Below, in pieces: positions 46,371 to 58,564 of a DNA stretch of 64,000 bases. The position numbers were made by a program, and so were the translations under genes. The notes under the pieces were generated by a model. The model saw only the letters and a program-made list of their open reading frames with translations, ran no database searches and was not told where the DNA came from. Numbering within the stretch: the first letter of the stretch is position 1; each line of letters begins with the position of its first letter. Source of the stretch: Aradus depressus (Eukaryota; Arthropoda; Insecta; Hemiptera; Aradidae); NCBI GenBank assembly GCA_963662175.1, contig OY759221.1:1240001-1304000 (forward strand), in the 5' to 3' direction.

Positions 46371-48288
46371 TAAAAATTAATTCATTTCTATAAATTTCCA
46401 ATAATCCACCCCTTTTCTCGGTTTTGTTTTAGATTCTCAAGGCGTTCTGTCACAGCCCGAGAAGGAGCTTTAAGAAATGACCTCTCCAGAAAAAATGCTG
46501 TGAAACTGAAACAACATTGTTCAGACTGTTTTCTGAAAACAAATTAAACAATGTATTGCTAACTTATGGATTGTTATGTTATTCTGTTTATCAAACATTA
46601 TGTTATGTTACCTTGTTTCTTACTACTCTAACATATTGTAATTATTGGAATATTATGTTCAATGTAACAAATATTTGTTATGAATAAAATAGTTGGGGCA
46701 ACAAACACTGGGTGGTGTCTTATTTATTATTACCATTAACAATCCTTTCCATTCTTAGAAAAGCCATATTAAACTCTTTTCTGTTATCTACTCTCATCCT
46801 TACTTCCTACCAGAGTTTTTGATGCTCGGGAAAACATTTTCTTTCACCCGGAGTATAAATGAGCCCAACAATAATTGGAGTTGAATATTATTTGTTCGGG
46901 GGATGTAACCGCTGTAGTTTTTCGCCCTAAAACTGTAATATCTCTCTTGTTAGTTGTTTCGTTCACTTCATCAGCTATTATTCCCCCCCCCCCTCCCCCC
47001 CACCGCTGCTACAGGCAAGAAAATCTGAAAAGTTACATTTTTGCACATCAATTACAATAATTTTCTTTCGCCCATTTGTAGTTTCAAAAGAAATTAACTA
47101 CTTTACATAATTACTTAATAAAGTGATAAATAATAGAATGAAGTGGAACTGATAAATGCAAAATTATTTTTTTATGTATTAATACCAAAGGAAATTTTTT
47201 TTTAATTTTCCGAAAAAAATTGGAAAACATTTTTTTTTCCGCTTTTCAATTGAACACTGGTAGTTAAATTGAGCTGATTCGAAAAGCGGGATGACGTTGT
47301 GGATATTTGAGATGGATCTGTGGATGGACGGTAGGAAGCCGTGTTGATGATGATGACATGGCCACTGAAGGGGGGTTAGGTTTAATGGACTCCGCCCCCC
47401 GGGCCGCTCACTGGCGCCTCTCTGGCGTGCCCACGGCTGGCAGGGGGGGTCGGCTCCTTTCTCAGCAAATATAGAGAGAAAAGTATTTACTTGAGTTGCA
47501 GCTACGACTCACCAGATCCCGACCCAGACTGGTACACACAAATGTAAACAAAAGACATACAACGAATTTTTTTCTCAATTTCTATCCTATTTTGCGGGAA
47601 ATGGCCAAAGGGAATGATTTGAATAATTAAAGTATCATAATAACATTTATTTCCGTTAAACCATAACATGGTAAATGGAAACATCGTACACATTTAGTAA
47701 CGTAACACGTCATTTCATGTAAAGCCAGCATTTACTTAAAATAATATAAAATTACCATATTTGATCTGGATTTGTACGTCATTTCAGATTCGGGATTTTA
47801 GCGTTAACGTAACCATTAACTGTCTTCAAAGTTTCTGCATTTTACTATTTTTTCAGGGCTCTGAATTTATTTTCTTGATATTTTCTTTTTACCTAATTAT
47901 TTTTTCCCATCGGTCTACAAATCACCCTTTAACTTTACGAAGTTTCAGTTATATAACTTCAATAGATTACGAGGCGAAATATTCAGTCAAATAAGATCAT
48001 TTCTAATTAACTTCAGTATATGGCAGCTTTACGTGAAATGAGGTGACCCTATTTGATGCCGACGTATACATCAAAATAGCCTATAAATTAGATACATAAA
48101 CAGCTATTAGATGTTAGACTCGGGCACACATCTGATTAGTTAGTAGTGACAAAAATATCTTTCGGATGTTATTATGTTGATTTTTTCCGGAGCATTTTTT
48201 TTTCCAGAGGTTTTCTTTTATTGATAATATTTCGATATTTCTGGGCGATTACACGTCCCTTCCTCAGGCCTCAGGTCAAAAAAAGCAA
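46371..48288. other. No gene seen; small GC-rich patch
   Basis: Mostly AT-rich. An interrupted poly(C) run (C11-T-C7) lies at 46983-47001, and a GC-rich patch at 47365-47460. On the minus strand near 48234-48272 is a CCTGAGGAAGGG...GAAATATCG motif. Confidence 0.45.
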
Positions 48289-48546
48289 AAGTTATAGGAT
48301 ACTGTTGGAGGAGCTCTTCCAAGTTATAGGATACTGTTGGAGGAGCTCTTCCAAGTTATAGGATACTGTTGGAGGAGCTCTTCCAAGTTATAGGATACTG
48401 TTGGAGGAGCTCTTCCAAGTTATAGGATACTGTTGGAGGAGCTCTTCCAAGTTATAGGATACTGTTGGAGGAGCTCTTCCAAGTTATAGGATACTGTTGG
48501 AGGAGCTCTTCCAAGTTATAGGATACTGTTGGAGGAGCTCTTCCAA
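48289..48546. repeat. 32-bp tandem repeat, 8 copies
   Basis: AAGTTATAGGATACTGTTGG followed by AGGAGCTCTTCC recurs every 32 bp without visible variation. Confidence 0.96.
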
Positions 48547-49048
48547 GATGCAACCATGACTTATAGGTTTAGTTAGTTTTGCCTTTTTGAAGAATAAGAA
48601 AAAAAATCAGTTTCCGAATAGAGGGTTTCCTGAAACAAAAACATTTTTCGTTGAATTTTTAAAAAATATATTGTTCTATTGCATTCAAGAGACATTAAAA
48701 CAATTAATTCCTTTATGAGTTATACTTCTTTCAAAGAGAGAGGAAAATGTTTAATAATTCTAAATTCTTCCTTCTTCCTGGTTCCTTGGAATTTCTTCCA
48801 AAATATTGCTTTTAAAAAATGAGTTAATATTTATAAGAAACATCTATTGCAGGTTCCCAGTCAGTGAGTAGGGAAGGTGAGTGAGGCACCGGACACCCTT
48901 GGCGGCCCCCTCCCTGCCGCGACACTGATGGAGTTGCCGCAGGGTTTGTGACAATGGAACAGGTTACCTTGCCGACTTGAGCTATCCCAATGCCAGAACA
49001 GCTGCTAACGGGTCGGAGGATGAAGGAAGTAGCGTACAAAAACAGCGA
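48547..49048. other. No gene seen; GC-rich patch
   Basis: AT-rich to 48830, then a GC-rich, unique-looking segment (48870-49030) leading into the poly(C) run. Confidence 0.45.
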
Positions 49049-49070
49049 CCCCCCCCCCCCCCCCCCCCCC
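49049..49070 (+). repeat. Poly(C) run, 22 nt, inside a short inverted repeat
   Basis: Twenty-two C flanked by AAACAGC (49040-49046) and GCTGTTT (49071-49077), a 7-bp inverted repeat. Confidence 0.93.
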
Positions 49071-49136
49071 GCTGTTTCTGGATGTTTGGACCAGCTAACT
49101 ACAGGCGATCCACATGATCGCACACCGCTCAGATCC

Positions 49137-49138
<2 letters not shown>

Positions 49139-49173
<35 letters not shown>
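49139..49173. repeat. (CT)n microsatellite
   Basis: About 17 CT dinucleotides. Confidence 0.96.
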
Positions 49174-49178
<5 letters not shown>

Positions 49179-49523
49179 CGTACTGTCAGATTCTGGTTTT
49201 TCAGCGCCCCCAGGCAAAAAAAATCGCTCATCACAGCTCCTCTAATCACTAGGACCTGTTCCTTTTAAAACCTCCCCATTTTTTGCCCTCCTTTAAGAAA
49301 GGACGTCTTTGATCTTGGGGCCTTCACGGATCTAAAGACAAGAAGTCGTGGTACAGTAAGAAAGTTGAAAGACTTTTTAATTTTTACTTCCGCAGTTATA
49401 CCGAGTATAGTACAAGTTAAAAATCGACCGATTGGTTTTCACCGGTTTTTCATGTTTTCCGATCCCCTGAACCAAAAATGAAAAAGAACACATGTCTGTC
49501 CGTGCTTCATCGTTTGTTTATAC

Positions 49524-49559
49524 GTCTCTTGCCCGGGTTTTGACTACGAGGTCTTATCT
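49524..49559 (-). mobile_element. SINE copy g, tiny 3' fragment
   Basis: On the minus strand reads AAGACCTCGTAGTCAAAACC then CGGGCAAGAGAC, matching the SINE 3' domain. Confidence 0.5.
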
Positions 49560-49815
49560 ATCTGGGAACACAACTCCCGACAAAATGAACATATTGACAA
49601 TATCAGGGTCAACCGTAGGAGGAGGGAAGCACTGTAATAACTGCCGATGAAATTGAATGACACGAAATTATATGAGAATTTAGAAGTCCCTAAGTAAAAG
49701 ATTTAATGATTTTCAGTCAAGTTGTCTCAAGGGGCGAGGGTTTAGAGAAAGAGTAGAAACGTAGTTGATTGCGAATAATTCGAGGTGGGGAAGTACATTG
49801 CCTGTGTTTCCCCGA
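49560..49815 (+). repeat. Dispersed repeat family 1 copy
   Basis: Contains CTGGGAACACAACTCC, AATAACTGCCGATG, ACACGAAATTATATGAGAAT, a GATTTTCAGTCAAGT block and ends near GGTGGGGAAGTACATTGCC. These phrases occur in the same order at 54455-54870. Confidence 0.65.
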
Positions 49816-51407
49816 TTTTATTTTTTGCATTAGTAGAGTTTTAGAACTAATCTCCCCTCCCCTTTGGCCGATTTGACTGAAAATCAGGTACGTTTGATTC
49901 TTGAAGCTATTAATCCACATATAAACTGACCTTTCGATATATTTATCTGTCGAGTGTTGTATCCAAAAACACTCAAACACAGACAATATATCTATATTTT
50001 TTTTCATCTTTGGATTCAACGGATGGAGATAGTGCAGAAAACAAGTAAGGAGGATCCGGCAGACAGATGTTGTTATGTTGGTCAAATGTTAACCCTGACA
50101 GGACAACAGTTGGTGACGGAAACGAAGCGAGGAACAGAGCAACAGCGAACAAGAAAACATAAGGAAGAGAGGAGGTGGGAACCTCAAACTGCGGCAAAAC
50201 AGATGCCGGGCGAGGTCTGTGGTCACAGCCGGGGGCCGGCATTCGCCGAAGATACCGCCAAGTATGTGTATTCATCGAGTCTTGAGAATAGTTTAGTTCG
50301 AGCCAAGCAAGATGTCTAAATTACAAAAACGTGCCAAGTTGAGCGAAAAAAAAAAATGTTTCTCAAACTGACAGAAGCACGTCTCATTGAATTTGGAGGG
50401 AATATTCTTAAAAATATTATCTTCAATGTAGCACAGGATTTATCGAAAATGTTGAAAATTTTGCAACGATTATAATAATCATCCAAACAATTTAAGTCCA
50501 TATATTTTGGGAAAAACAAGATACAAACAAAAAACAATTGGATTCTAAATTGTAGAATATTTCCTCCAAATTTGAAGTCGATAGGACCAGTGGTGGTCAG
50601 GTTGTTTCCAGAAAAACACCCAATTCCAATTTTCGACATGAATATGTAACATCCGCTAACTGAAATTAATAAGAATAATTTGTAATTTTCATCGTCCCTC
50701 CCTCTTGACAAAATCCCATTTTTGTAGTTTTACTAACCTTAGTCTCGATTCATGAGATAGGAACTACTTCATGATAAAAATGTGGTATAACTCCAAAATA
50801 TATGAACTTTTAAAAGTTAATTCATTAAAGACCCGGGAGTTTTGTTTGATCCTTGCCGTTTCTCTTTAAGTGTGTTTTTGTTGTCTGACGGACTGAAGCA
50901 GATATGAAGAGGCTACTTTACGATAACGACCAACGGTCTGTAACTTGAACCAAGAAAACGGAGTGTTAAGATTGAGTTAGGTCTATTGGATGGGTCCAGG
51001 TACCGCTGCAGTGCTATCTCAAAGTAGGATCCGTGTGGACAGTATCGTTAGCTGTGTCACATCCTTCAGGTTAGCGACATGTTTATAGGCCCATAAGGGG
51101 GGGCGCGAGCACCTATAAATGTCAAACAGGTCCTCCTTCCCCATTATCTTGCTTTATTTCCCAAAATATTCCCCATTCTGTTGTCTTTATTATTTTTGTT
51201 ACCTGCATGAGATAAACATACATATATGTATTTTTTGTCCTTTTCTCTAATAGAGGCCCATCGTCATAAAAATGGAGATTCCTATAATATACGCAGATGT
51301 ATTGCTGGCTAGTTTACTTATTACGGTTCTCTATTATTATCACGCATCAATATTTTGAAATTAATTTAGGGTCTTCAATAATTAGCCTAACTTAATAACT
51401 TACTTGA
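49816..51407. other. No gene supported
   Basis: Frames at 49954-50319 and 50316-50711 have no recognisable similarity and overlap frames on the opposite strand. Confidence 0.45.
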
Positions 51408-51628
51408 GCACGCCGTCCTTCGGTACTTTAATCTATGGTCCTGAGCCTGTGCGATATTAGAAAAATCCCTATCCTATGTGAATAAACCTAGGTAGGCAAA
51501 ATTTAGGACGCACTGTAGAGTCGGGGCTCATGTCCACCAGAGCGACCAAAGAGCGCTCTGGTAGTAGGCGATTTACACATGTTGAGGCCCGGGTGTGAGC
51601 CATAATAATCAACTAATAACCTAGCCTC
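51408..51628 (+). mobile_element. SINE copy h, 5'-truncated
   Basis: Begins at GCACGCCGTCCTTCGG and proceeds through CTGAGCCTGTGCGAT, the CCAGAGCG...CGCTCTGG stem-loop and GAGGCCCGGGTGTGAGCC. Lacks the tRNA head. Confidence 0.83.
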
Positions 51629-53040
51629 AAGCTATTTAACCTGCCGGCTGAGGAGTGGCCAGGCGCTTGTTCAAGACCCTTCTACTCAGCATGTCAGGTA
51701 CGAGTATGTTCAAAGTTGGAAATCATATTATTACACATTTGGTAGGTAATTATATTGTTCTGAAATATAATTTCTGCATACGCCACTGCGTGGGTGGTAT
51801 CAAGAAAATTTGACGATTTCATTATTTCGAATTTTGTTCACCAAACATTGACTAGACTGTAAGAGAAAAAGGTTAAAAACCAAATAAATGTTAATGAGGT
51901 TAGGACAGTATACCTAGTTCCTACCTCCGCCAATAGAGTATTATACGAGTTCCCTAAGTGTGTGCGTGTATGTGTATGTATGTACTATAATATTTACCGA
52001 ATTATGTTCTGGCCTGCTGATACTGAAGGCCAGATGTATAACACTCGTTAATAAGATATTCAAAATGCTGGGGGTATTGAGTATTGAGGGTCAGTCAATA
52101 CTCAATACCCCCAGAATTTTGAATTCTACAGTCGCTAGCAAACATCTACTCGTTAATAAGGTTTGAAGACGGTCTAAAAAATCTTTAAAAGAAAGGTATA
52201 TATTCCATTTAAAAATTAAATTAATCTTATTTTCACATTTTTTGAAATTTTCTAATTTTCTCTAGTATGACGAAACCCACAAAATGTCAAATTATAGAAT
52301 AACCTCTACATTTTATGCACTTAAAATCCATGTAATTGAATATTTATTTGAATCATATCTCCATTCTGATTCTGTGAAAGAACTCTAAAACGCAGTCCGT
52401 CAGAGCTGGAGCTGCACATATAAGCAGCGTGCGGGGGAACACTCAACAGAAGTTACCCCTGTGCTCCAAGGTGTGCGCAAAGGAGGAGGCCATGTTGTCG
52501 AACAACCAGAAAAGTTCAAATTCAAATTCTCTTTTAAAAATACATGTTTTGTAATGGAAGTTTTTTTTTTTTTTTTGAAAAATAACATTTTATTTTTTTG
52601 AAACAATTAATTTTGCTTCTATACGCCAGTCAGTATTCATCAGTACGGAGAGATGGTTCTGGCTTAAGTACATGGATTTTAAATGAATAAAATGAAGAAG
52701 TTTTTCTATAATTGGACATCTTGTGGGTTTCGTCTTACAATTAGTAAACATTTACAGATAATACGACAACTTTCATTTTTACTTACCATTTCTGTTATAT
52801 TTTGTGATCCAGATGTACATACCTGCCTCATAGGAAATTTACCGCTCTTTAATGGTACCACCAGATTCTTTGTAGAGCTAACGAAACTAGAGTTAAAGCG
52901 GGTTTTCTCTGGAAAGGTAGCGATATCATGAAAAATCACAAAAAATACATTTTGTCAAGTTTCGGACAGCGGTTTACAAACTTTTTTGTTGCGAATGTCG
53001 GTCAAATCCACTCTCTTAAATAGTGGCACTTGCAACTGGA
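51629..53040. other. No gene seen apart from a hairpin at 52061-52121
   Basis: AT-rich; frames at 51960-52166, 52683-52931 and 52706-52939 are unrecognised. A phrase CTCGTTAATAAG flanks the hairpin on both sides (about 52044 and 52150). Confidence 0.45.
52061..52121. repeat. Perfect 20-bp hairpin, 7-nt loop
   Basis: CTGGGGGTATTGAGTATTGA (52068-52087), loop GGGTCAG, exact reverse complement at 52095-52114. Pairing continues imperfectly outward (CAAAAT versus ATTTTG). Confidence 0.92.
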
Positions 53041-53425
53041 ACACCCTACATAAGTCACAATAGAAACCTTAACTTATCAAAGCCATTGTTATGTCTTAAT
53101 GCACTATAGTGTATATAAGCCACTATAGAAATCTTAATGTATCAAAGCTATTGTTATGTCTTAATGCACTATAGTGTATATAAGCCACTATAGAAACCTT
53201 AACTTATCAAAGCCATTGTTATGTCTTAATGCACTATAGTGTATATAAGCCACTATAGAAACCTTAATGTATCAAAGCTATTGTTATGTCTTAATGCACT
53301 ATAGTGTATATAAGCCACTATAGAAACCTTAATGTATCAAAGCCATTGTTATGTCCTAATGCACTGTAGTGTATATAAGCCACTATAGAAACCTTAATGT
53401 ATCAAAGCTATTGTTATAGTACACT
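53041..53425. repeat. 65-bp tandem repeat, about 6 copies
   Basis: GCACTATAGTGTATATAAGC recurs at 53101, 53166, 53231 and 53296, with GCACTGTAG at 53361 (65 bp each); edge units are diverged. The unit contains the small palindrome CACTATAGTG. Confidence 0.93.
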
Positions 53426-54056
53426 GTCTTAATGATTAACTACAATGTATATAATACACAATAGAAGCCATTGTTACAATATGCAGTGTATTGGAAGCGC
53501 AGCGCCCAGTTTCTGTGTTTCGGCAAACATTCAACGTCAACTTAACCCCAATTCCCACTAGCTAGTCCGGATTATACGATTCCTCAGGTATAAGTTGTAA
53601 AATTGCCATCACCCAAAATTCCTACCCGTTAGTTGGTATGGAATAACCCAAATGCAATTTTTGTTGCACTTAGTTTTGGGGAAGCCACAGAAGGGCGGAG
53701 AGCGGGTCGGGCTCACAGAGGGCTGCATTTAAATGACAGAGAAGAGGATAGGGCCCAGGTAGAATCCTTGATTTACACCTGTCCTGTCCCGGAGGAGGCG
53801 CCATATAACAACCAACCTTGCCACTTCTCACATGAGTATTTATATCCAGGCCGGCCGCTCCTCCCTCTTCAAAGGACCCACCGACCACGGGGGCGGATCC
53901 TCCCTAAGACTCCACTCTGCAGCGACGAACGTTCAGCGGTATACCTGAGACCGGGGCCTTGCGCACTCCAAGCGCTGGCAGAAGGGCCATGCTCTATACA
54001 TTGCTTTTTAGCGATATTTTTATTGCTTCTCCTACTAGTTTTTACTTCCCCAACTC
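53426..54056. other. No gene supported
   Basis: A 155-codon plus frame (53633-54100) and two minus frames overlap here. The plus frame ends inside SINE copy i and shows no domain, so it is left out as a gene. Confidence 0.45.
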
Positions 54057-54362
54057 CGGGACTCAAGATCGTGGGTTCGAAACCCAAACGAGGCCCTTAG
54101 TTTATTTTATCTGGGAGGTAAAATAAACTTAAGCACGTCGTCCTTCGGATGGGACGTTAAGCGATGGTCCCGAGCCTGTACGATGTCAGATACTCGTTAA
54201 AGACTCCTGCCCTAGGTGAATAAAAAATCTAGGGTAGGCAAAATTCAGGACTCCCACAGTAGAGTCGGGCTCATGTCCACCAGAGTGACGAAAGAGCGCT
54301 CTGGTAGTAGGCATATGACCCCGTAGTTAAAGCCCGGGCATGAGTCATAAAACCTAACCTAA
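54057..54362 (+). mobile_element. SINE copy i
   Basis: Plus-strand copy lacking the first part of the tRNA head but with an intact B box (GGTTCGAAACC), the palindromic TTTATTTTA...TAAAATAAA block, the stem-loop CCAGAGTG...CGCTCTGG and the 3' end GAGTCATAAAACCTAACCTA. A 7-bp direct repeat CCAACTC (54050-54056 and 54363-54369) may be the target duplication. Confidence 0.9.
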
Positions 54363-54454
54363 CCAACTCAAGGAGGATCAGTCAGAGTTTTTACCCAACT
54401 TTAATTTTTTTTGACACTTTGCTTCTGAAAATAAAAATAAAAATGTGCGGCAAT

Positions 54455-54870
54455 GTGTGTCGTGTCTGGGAACACGATAACTCCAGATAGAATGAATAGA
54501 TCGACACGGAATTTCATATTTATCCAGAACTCTTCAAAAAGGAAATCTATTGATTTTCAGCCAAATCAACAGAAGATAAGAGAAGCCCAACCCAAAAAAT
54601 CTAAATAACTGCACAAATAATGAATGTATCGACACGAAATTTTGTATGTAACTCAGAAATTCCTGAAGGATGACAGAGCCAAATCGGACGAAGGGAAGGC
54701 CCAGTTGCAAAAGTCTAATAACTGTCGATGTAACGTTAATATCAACATAGAATTCAGTATGACGATTTCCTGAGTAAGACATCTCTATCGATTTTCAACG
54801 AAATCAGTAGATAGGTTTCTGAAGGAGAGAGAGTTTGTTAGTTCATTATTTGCGGGAAGTACATTGACAG
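54455..54870 (+). repeat. Dispersed repeat family 1, three diverged tandem units
   Basis: Units of about 115-130 bp start near 54476, 54605 and 54719. Each runs ATAACTSYNGATNNAATGAAT, CGACACGRAATTTYRTATN, then a GATTTTCARCCAAATC-like block. Ends at GCGGGAAGTACATTGACAGT. The units are well diverged, so the array is old. Confidence 0.65.
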
Positions 54871-54903
54871 TGATTCATTTTTGACATTTTTGTTTTTAAT
54901 TGA

Positions 54904-54926
54904 GGGGGGGGGGGGGGGGGGGGGGG
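54904..54926 (+). repeat. Poly(G) run, 23 nt
   Basis: Follows the family-1 repeat; the sequence after it (TTCGAATTCAGATAACGACTG) resembles the continuation of the family-1 unit near 35880. Confidence 0.94.
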
Positions 54927-55103
54927 TTCGAATTCAGATAACGACTGCAGTAACAGCTACCAGTTGTTACAGGTATCAGTCACAGTTTCAGTAACAAATA
55001 ACACTTCTAAGTTTCCCAGACCACACACCGAGGTTACCTCCCTATTTTTGTATTTATTATTTTGCGTAATAATCTGCTATATAAAAGCTCACCCTCCCAA
55101 AGA

Positions 55104-55203
55104 AGTTTATCATATAGGGTTAGTTTGTTATCATATAGGGTTAGTTTGTTATCATATAGGGTTAGTTTGTTATCATATAGGGTTAGTTTGTTATCATATA
55201 GGT
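55104..55203. repeat. 21-bp tandem repeat, about 5 copies
   Basis: TCATATAGGGTTAGTTTGTTA repeats perfectly, which yields YHIGLVC heptapeptides in one plus-strand frame. It contains GGGTTAG, similar to telomere-type repeats, but the period is 21. Confidence 0.94.
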
Positions 55204-55572
55204 TTTGAAGAATGCGCGAAACCGGATTTTTTATACATTATATATTTATATCTATATAAGAACTGACAACGACTCTACGTCATCATTTTGAGAGTCCCGT
55301 AGATCGAATACTGCCAACAGAGTATTTGACCTACTAACTGTGCAAAACCATTGGAGCAATATGACTGGAACTTCGCACAAAATTAAAGAGTGATAGGTAT
55401 AACTAGCAAAAAATCAGTAGGAAAAGAAATTATTTGTTGGAAAAAAAATATCAAGCGACAAAAATATAGTATTTTCAGGTTAACGGATTTAGTTATGATG
55501 CTCCCGAGAGGTTACTTAAAGATAAGATTCAAATAACATTTATATTCAATTGTTTCTTATATATACAACGAA
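55204..55572. other. No gene seen
   Basis: AT-rich, unassigned. Confidence 0.4.
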
Positions 55573-55857
55573 TTAATCGCGGGTTCAAAATCCGGCCTAA
55601 GTTTATTTTATCTGGGAGGTAAAATAAACTTAAGCAAAGTCCTTCGAATGGGACGTTAAGCGATGGTCCCGAGCCTGTACGATGTCAGGTACTCGTTAAA
55701 GATGCCCACCCTAGGTGAACAAAAATTTAGGGTAGGCAAAATTAGGACCCCCATAGCAAAGTCGGGCTCATGTCCACCAGAGCGACGAAAGACCTCTCTG
55801 GTAGTAGGTGGTATGACCTTGTAGTTAAAGCCCGGGCATGAGTCACAATAACTAACG
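55573..55857 (+). mobile_element. SINE copy j
   Basis: Starts in the B-box region (GCGGGTTCAAAATCCGG) and continues through the whole body to GGGCATGAGTCACAATAACT. The stem-loop has a deletion on one side. ACGAATTAAT before and ACGAACTAAT after are a possible imperfect target duplication. Confidence 0.88.
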
Positions 55858-57228
55858 AACTAATTCAAGATATACAGACCAAAATATTGAAGTAATGGAG
55901 ACTACACAATCATAAAAGCATTCACTTTTTTTTTCAATGTCAGTAGACTTTTGGTAGATAAGATTCGAAACCATGAAATCGACACATTTTCATGACAATC
56001 CAGTGGAGCAGGCAGAAACTATATTTCAGTAAATTACAAAGATTAAATGTGTGTTAATTAATACATCAAAACACAAAGTTCACCTACGGAACCCTTCGGT
56101 GTGTGACGTGATCACGTTTCTCTGGTGTCTCACAGGCCAGGCAGTCGTTCGGAAATATAAATTTCAAGACGAGGAACCACCATGTTTGAAAACTGTCAAT
56201 AATAAAGCTGGAGGTGGGAGCGGATTGGAGCGTTGTCTTGATACCGGAAGAAGGAGATGTGCCTCCGAACTCGGTAACGCCCCATTGTCCAAGCTAGGCG
56301 GCATGGCCCATCGCGTCTCACCGCTGCCCTCCATTAGTAGGTCCACGTTCTACCGCGTCTCCTGTCTTCCTCCACCACGCCCATTTAACTAAGCGGAAGA
56401 AACTTTTTATTTTTCTACTTAAGAAGCTATACATAGAAATGCGAAAAATAATCGGTAAACCGATATATCGTTCCAGAAATATTGATACCACGATAATATC
56501 GAGAGGAATTGAACATTTTTCAAGAATTTTATTAATTACATTCTACCTTCGCTATTAACTTTTATGTGTTATTATTAACGTTAATACCGTTGGAATATAC
56601 CAGAAAATTGGAAAATTCTTTGTGAAAATGGTTATCACTTCTTTTAAACCATTTCAATCGTATTCACTGCACAGAAGTTACAGTGCTAGGGTGGCGGGTG
56701 GGAGTCCATATTACCATACTGTAGATAGTGATATCTTGGTCATCATAAACAACAACTCCCAATAGAACGAAGATATCGAGATGAAATTTTGTAGAAAAAT
56801 GTCACATATATGGAATCGCCTTCTCAAGACTTTTAGCCATTAATATGAAAGTTCATTCAATGGTATTAGCGTACCCCCCCCCCCCCCCCCCCCCTCCCCG
56901 TTTGCCAAATGTTGGGTCAAAGCTCGATCTCCATTCGTAAAAGTGGCAAAAATCAGGCAAAGGAAATATGCAAAATTCTAGGATTTCGGTCTCCAATGAA
57001 CTCACTTCCCTGTATTATCATGTTTACGCATAGGCCCACATAGGAGGGGACTCAAAACTGAAAACCAATTTTAATATTATCTAATGTAAGTTTTATATTA
57101 TTATTATTATTATATATTGATATTACAGAATAAACTAGATTTAGTTATACTAAACATACCATTGAAGTGCAACAATCCTTTTGGCAGTTCTAATATGTAA
57201 AGGTGAAGTTTCAATGTGATGCAGTGTC
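55858..57228. other. No gene supported; GC-rich patch and poly(C)
   Basis: A balanced, unique-looking patch at 56170-56395 has frames on both strands without recognisable similarity. Family-1 phrases occur at 56745-56800. A run of 21 C lies at 56874-56894. Confidence 0.45.
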
Positions 57229-57512
57229 AGCAACCTGCCACACTCACAGTCTACAGCAACCTGCCACACTCACAGTCTACAGCAACCTTCCACACTCACA
57301 GTCTACAGCAACCTGCCACACTCACAGTCTACAGCAACCTGCCACACTCACAGTCTACAGCAACCTGCCACATTCAGTCTACAGCAACCTTCCACACTCA
57401 CAGTCTACAGCAACCTGCCACACTCACAGTCTACAGCAACCTGCCACACTCACAGTCTACAGCAACCTGCCACATTCAGTCTACAGCAACCTTCCACACT
57501 CAGTCTACAGCA
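57229..57512. repeat. 26-bp minisatellite with 22-bp variants, about 11-12 copies
   Basis: CAACCTGCCACACTCACAGT followed by CTACAG repeats. Variants lack CACA or read CAACCTTCC. The QSTAT/SNLPH-type frames at 57203-57592 are translations of the array. Confidence 0.95.
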
Positions 57513-58350
57513 ACTATCTGGCAAACAGAAAGATACCAACAGAAAGTTACAAAATAAAGTCAAGTAGTATTTATCCAAAAAACATTGCCTAGAAAATTGA
57601 GACTATTGAACCACCAAAAATGTTTTTTTGCGGCAGAACACATTATTGTTATTGAAGATTCCTGCCAGCTGATAAATTTGAAGTAAATAAAACTTCTAAA
57701 CAAAAAAAAAACCATATAATGACAAATCAAAATATGTATTGAGGAGTCGATCATTCTCCTCTTCAAAAATTGTCCAATATTCTTTAAAGTTTAAAGGTTT
57801 GAATAGGTGGTGTGTTTAAAGTTTAAACACACCACCTATTCAACAAAACATGTCTATCTATAAAGAAGCCTTGCAATTTCAAAATACTTAAATATTCTAT
57901 GTCTTAATATTATCAAAATTAGGTATTTATTTCTGGGTTTATAAATAAACAATTAACATAAGAATGACATTGAATAATAATTTAAATAAAGGTACACATT
58001 CATTTTTTTGTTTCCTTCAATATTTCACACTTTGTGACCCGAGGAAGGGCCCGTGATCGCACTGAAATATCCTCCTGAAAGAAGATTTATCTATATAAAT
58101 ATAAAAAGTTAAGAATTGAAAATATAAACAGAAGCTGTTGTATTAGCAACGTTGTACTCATCCATCGCCTGTTATTTATTTATTAGAAAAAATCTTGTTA
58201 TTCCTCTCACATGTGTTTCATTTCAAGGATGTAATAACGGCTAAGTTAAACTTATAAGGTATTTTGACTTACACAATTATACGGTTTAACGGAAATATTA
58301 TTATTATTTGCAAGTTTAAACACAAAAGCACATCATAATACAAGTGAGTT
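57513..58350. other. No gene seen apart from a hairpin and a shared motif
   Basis: AT-rich. Holds the 57801-57841 hairpin and, at 58036-58071, a GACCCGAGGAAGGGCC...GAAATATCC motif shared with 33686-33721. Confidence 0.45.
57801..57841. repeat. Perfect 20-bp hairpin with 1-nt loop
   Basis: GAATAGGTGGTGTGTTTAAA, a single G, then the exact reverse complement. Confidence 0.93.
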
Positions 58351-58564
58351 CGTGTCCAGACGTGGTTGAGTGCAGATCTCGTGAGGATTAACGTATTCTT
58401 TTTTTAGATTTCTACAATTTATTAATTATTTTATTTCTATCCACACTTTATTTATTTTATTTTCACATTTATATACCTATTATTTCTTATTCTTAGTGAC
58501 CTTCGGTTTGGTGAGTACAATCTAATATATTTTAAACTAATTAAGTGGAAAAAACAAAAACAAA
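58351..58564 (+). other. Possible 5' UTR of a LINE
   Basis: Precedes the ORF1 fragment in the same orientation; T-rich, with no frames. The 5' limit of the element is unknown, and LINE identity rests only on position. Confidence 0.35.

Noticed and set aside
45908..46401. Minus-strand frames of 80-89 codons
   Set aside because: The plus strand in this interval carries Gypsy protease/RT similarity, so these are shadows.
49954..50319. 121-codon frame with charged composition
   Set aside because: No recognisable domain, and overlapped by comparable frames on the minus strand.
53633..54100. 155-codon frame
   Set aside because: Its 3' end is SINE sequence, frames overlap on the other strand, and no domain is visible.
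55104..55203. Telomeric repeat
   Set aside because: Contains GGGTTAG but the true period is 21 bp and the array is only about 100 bp.
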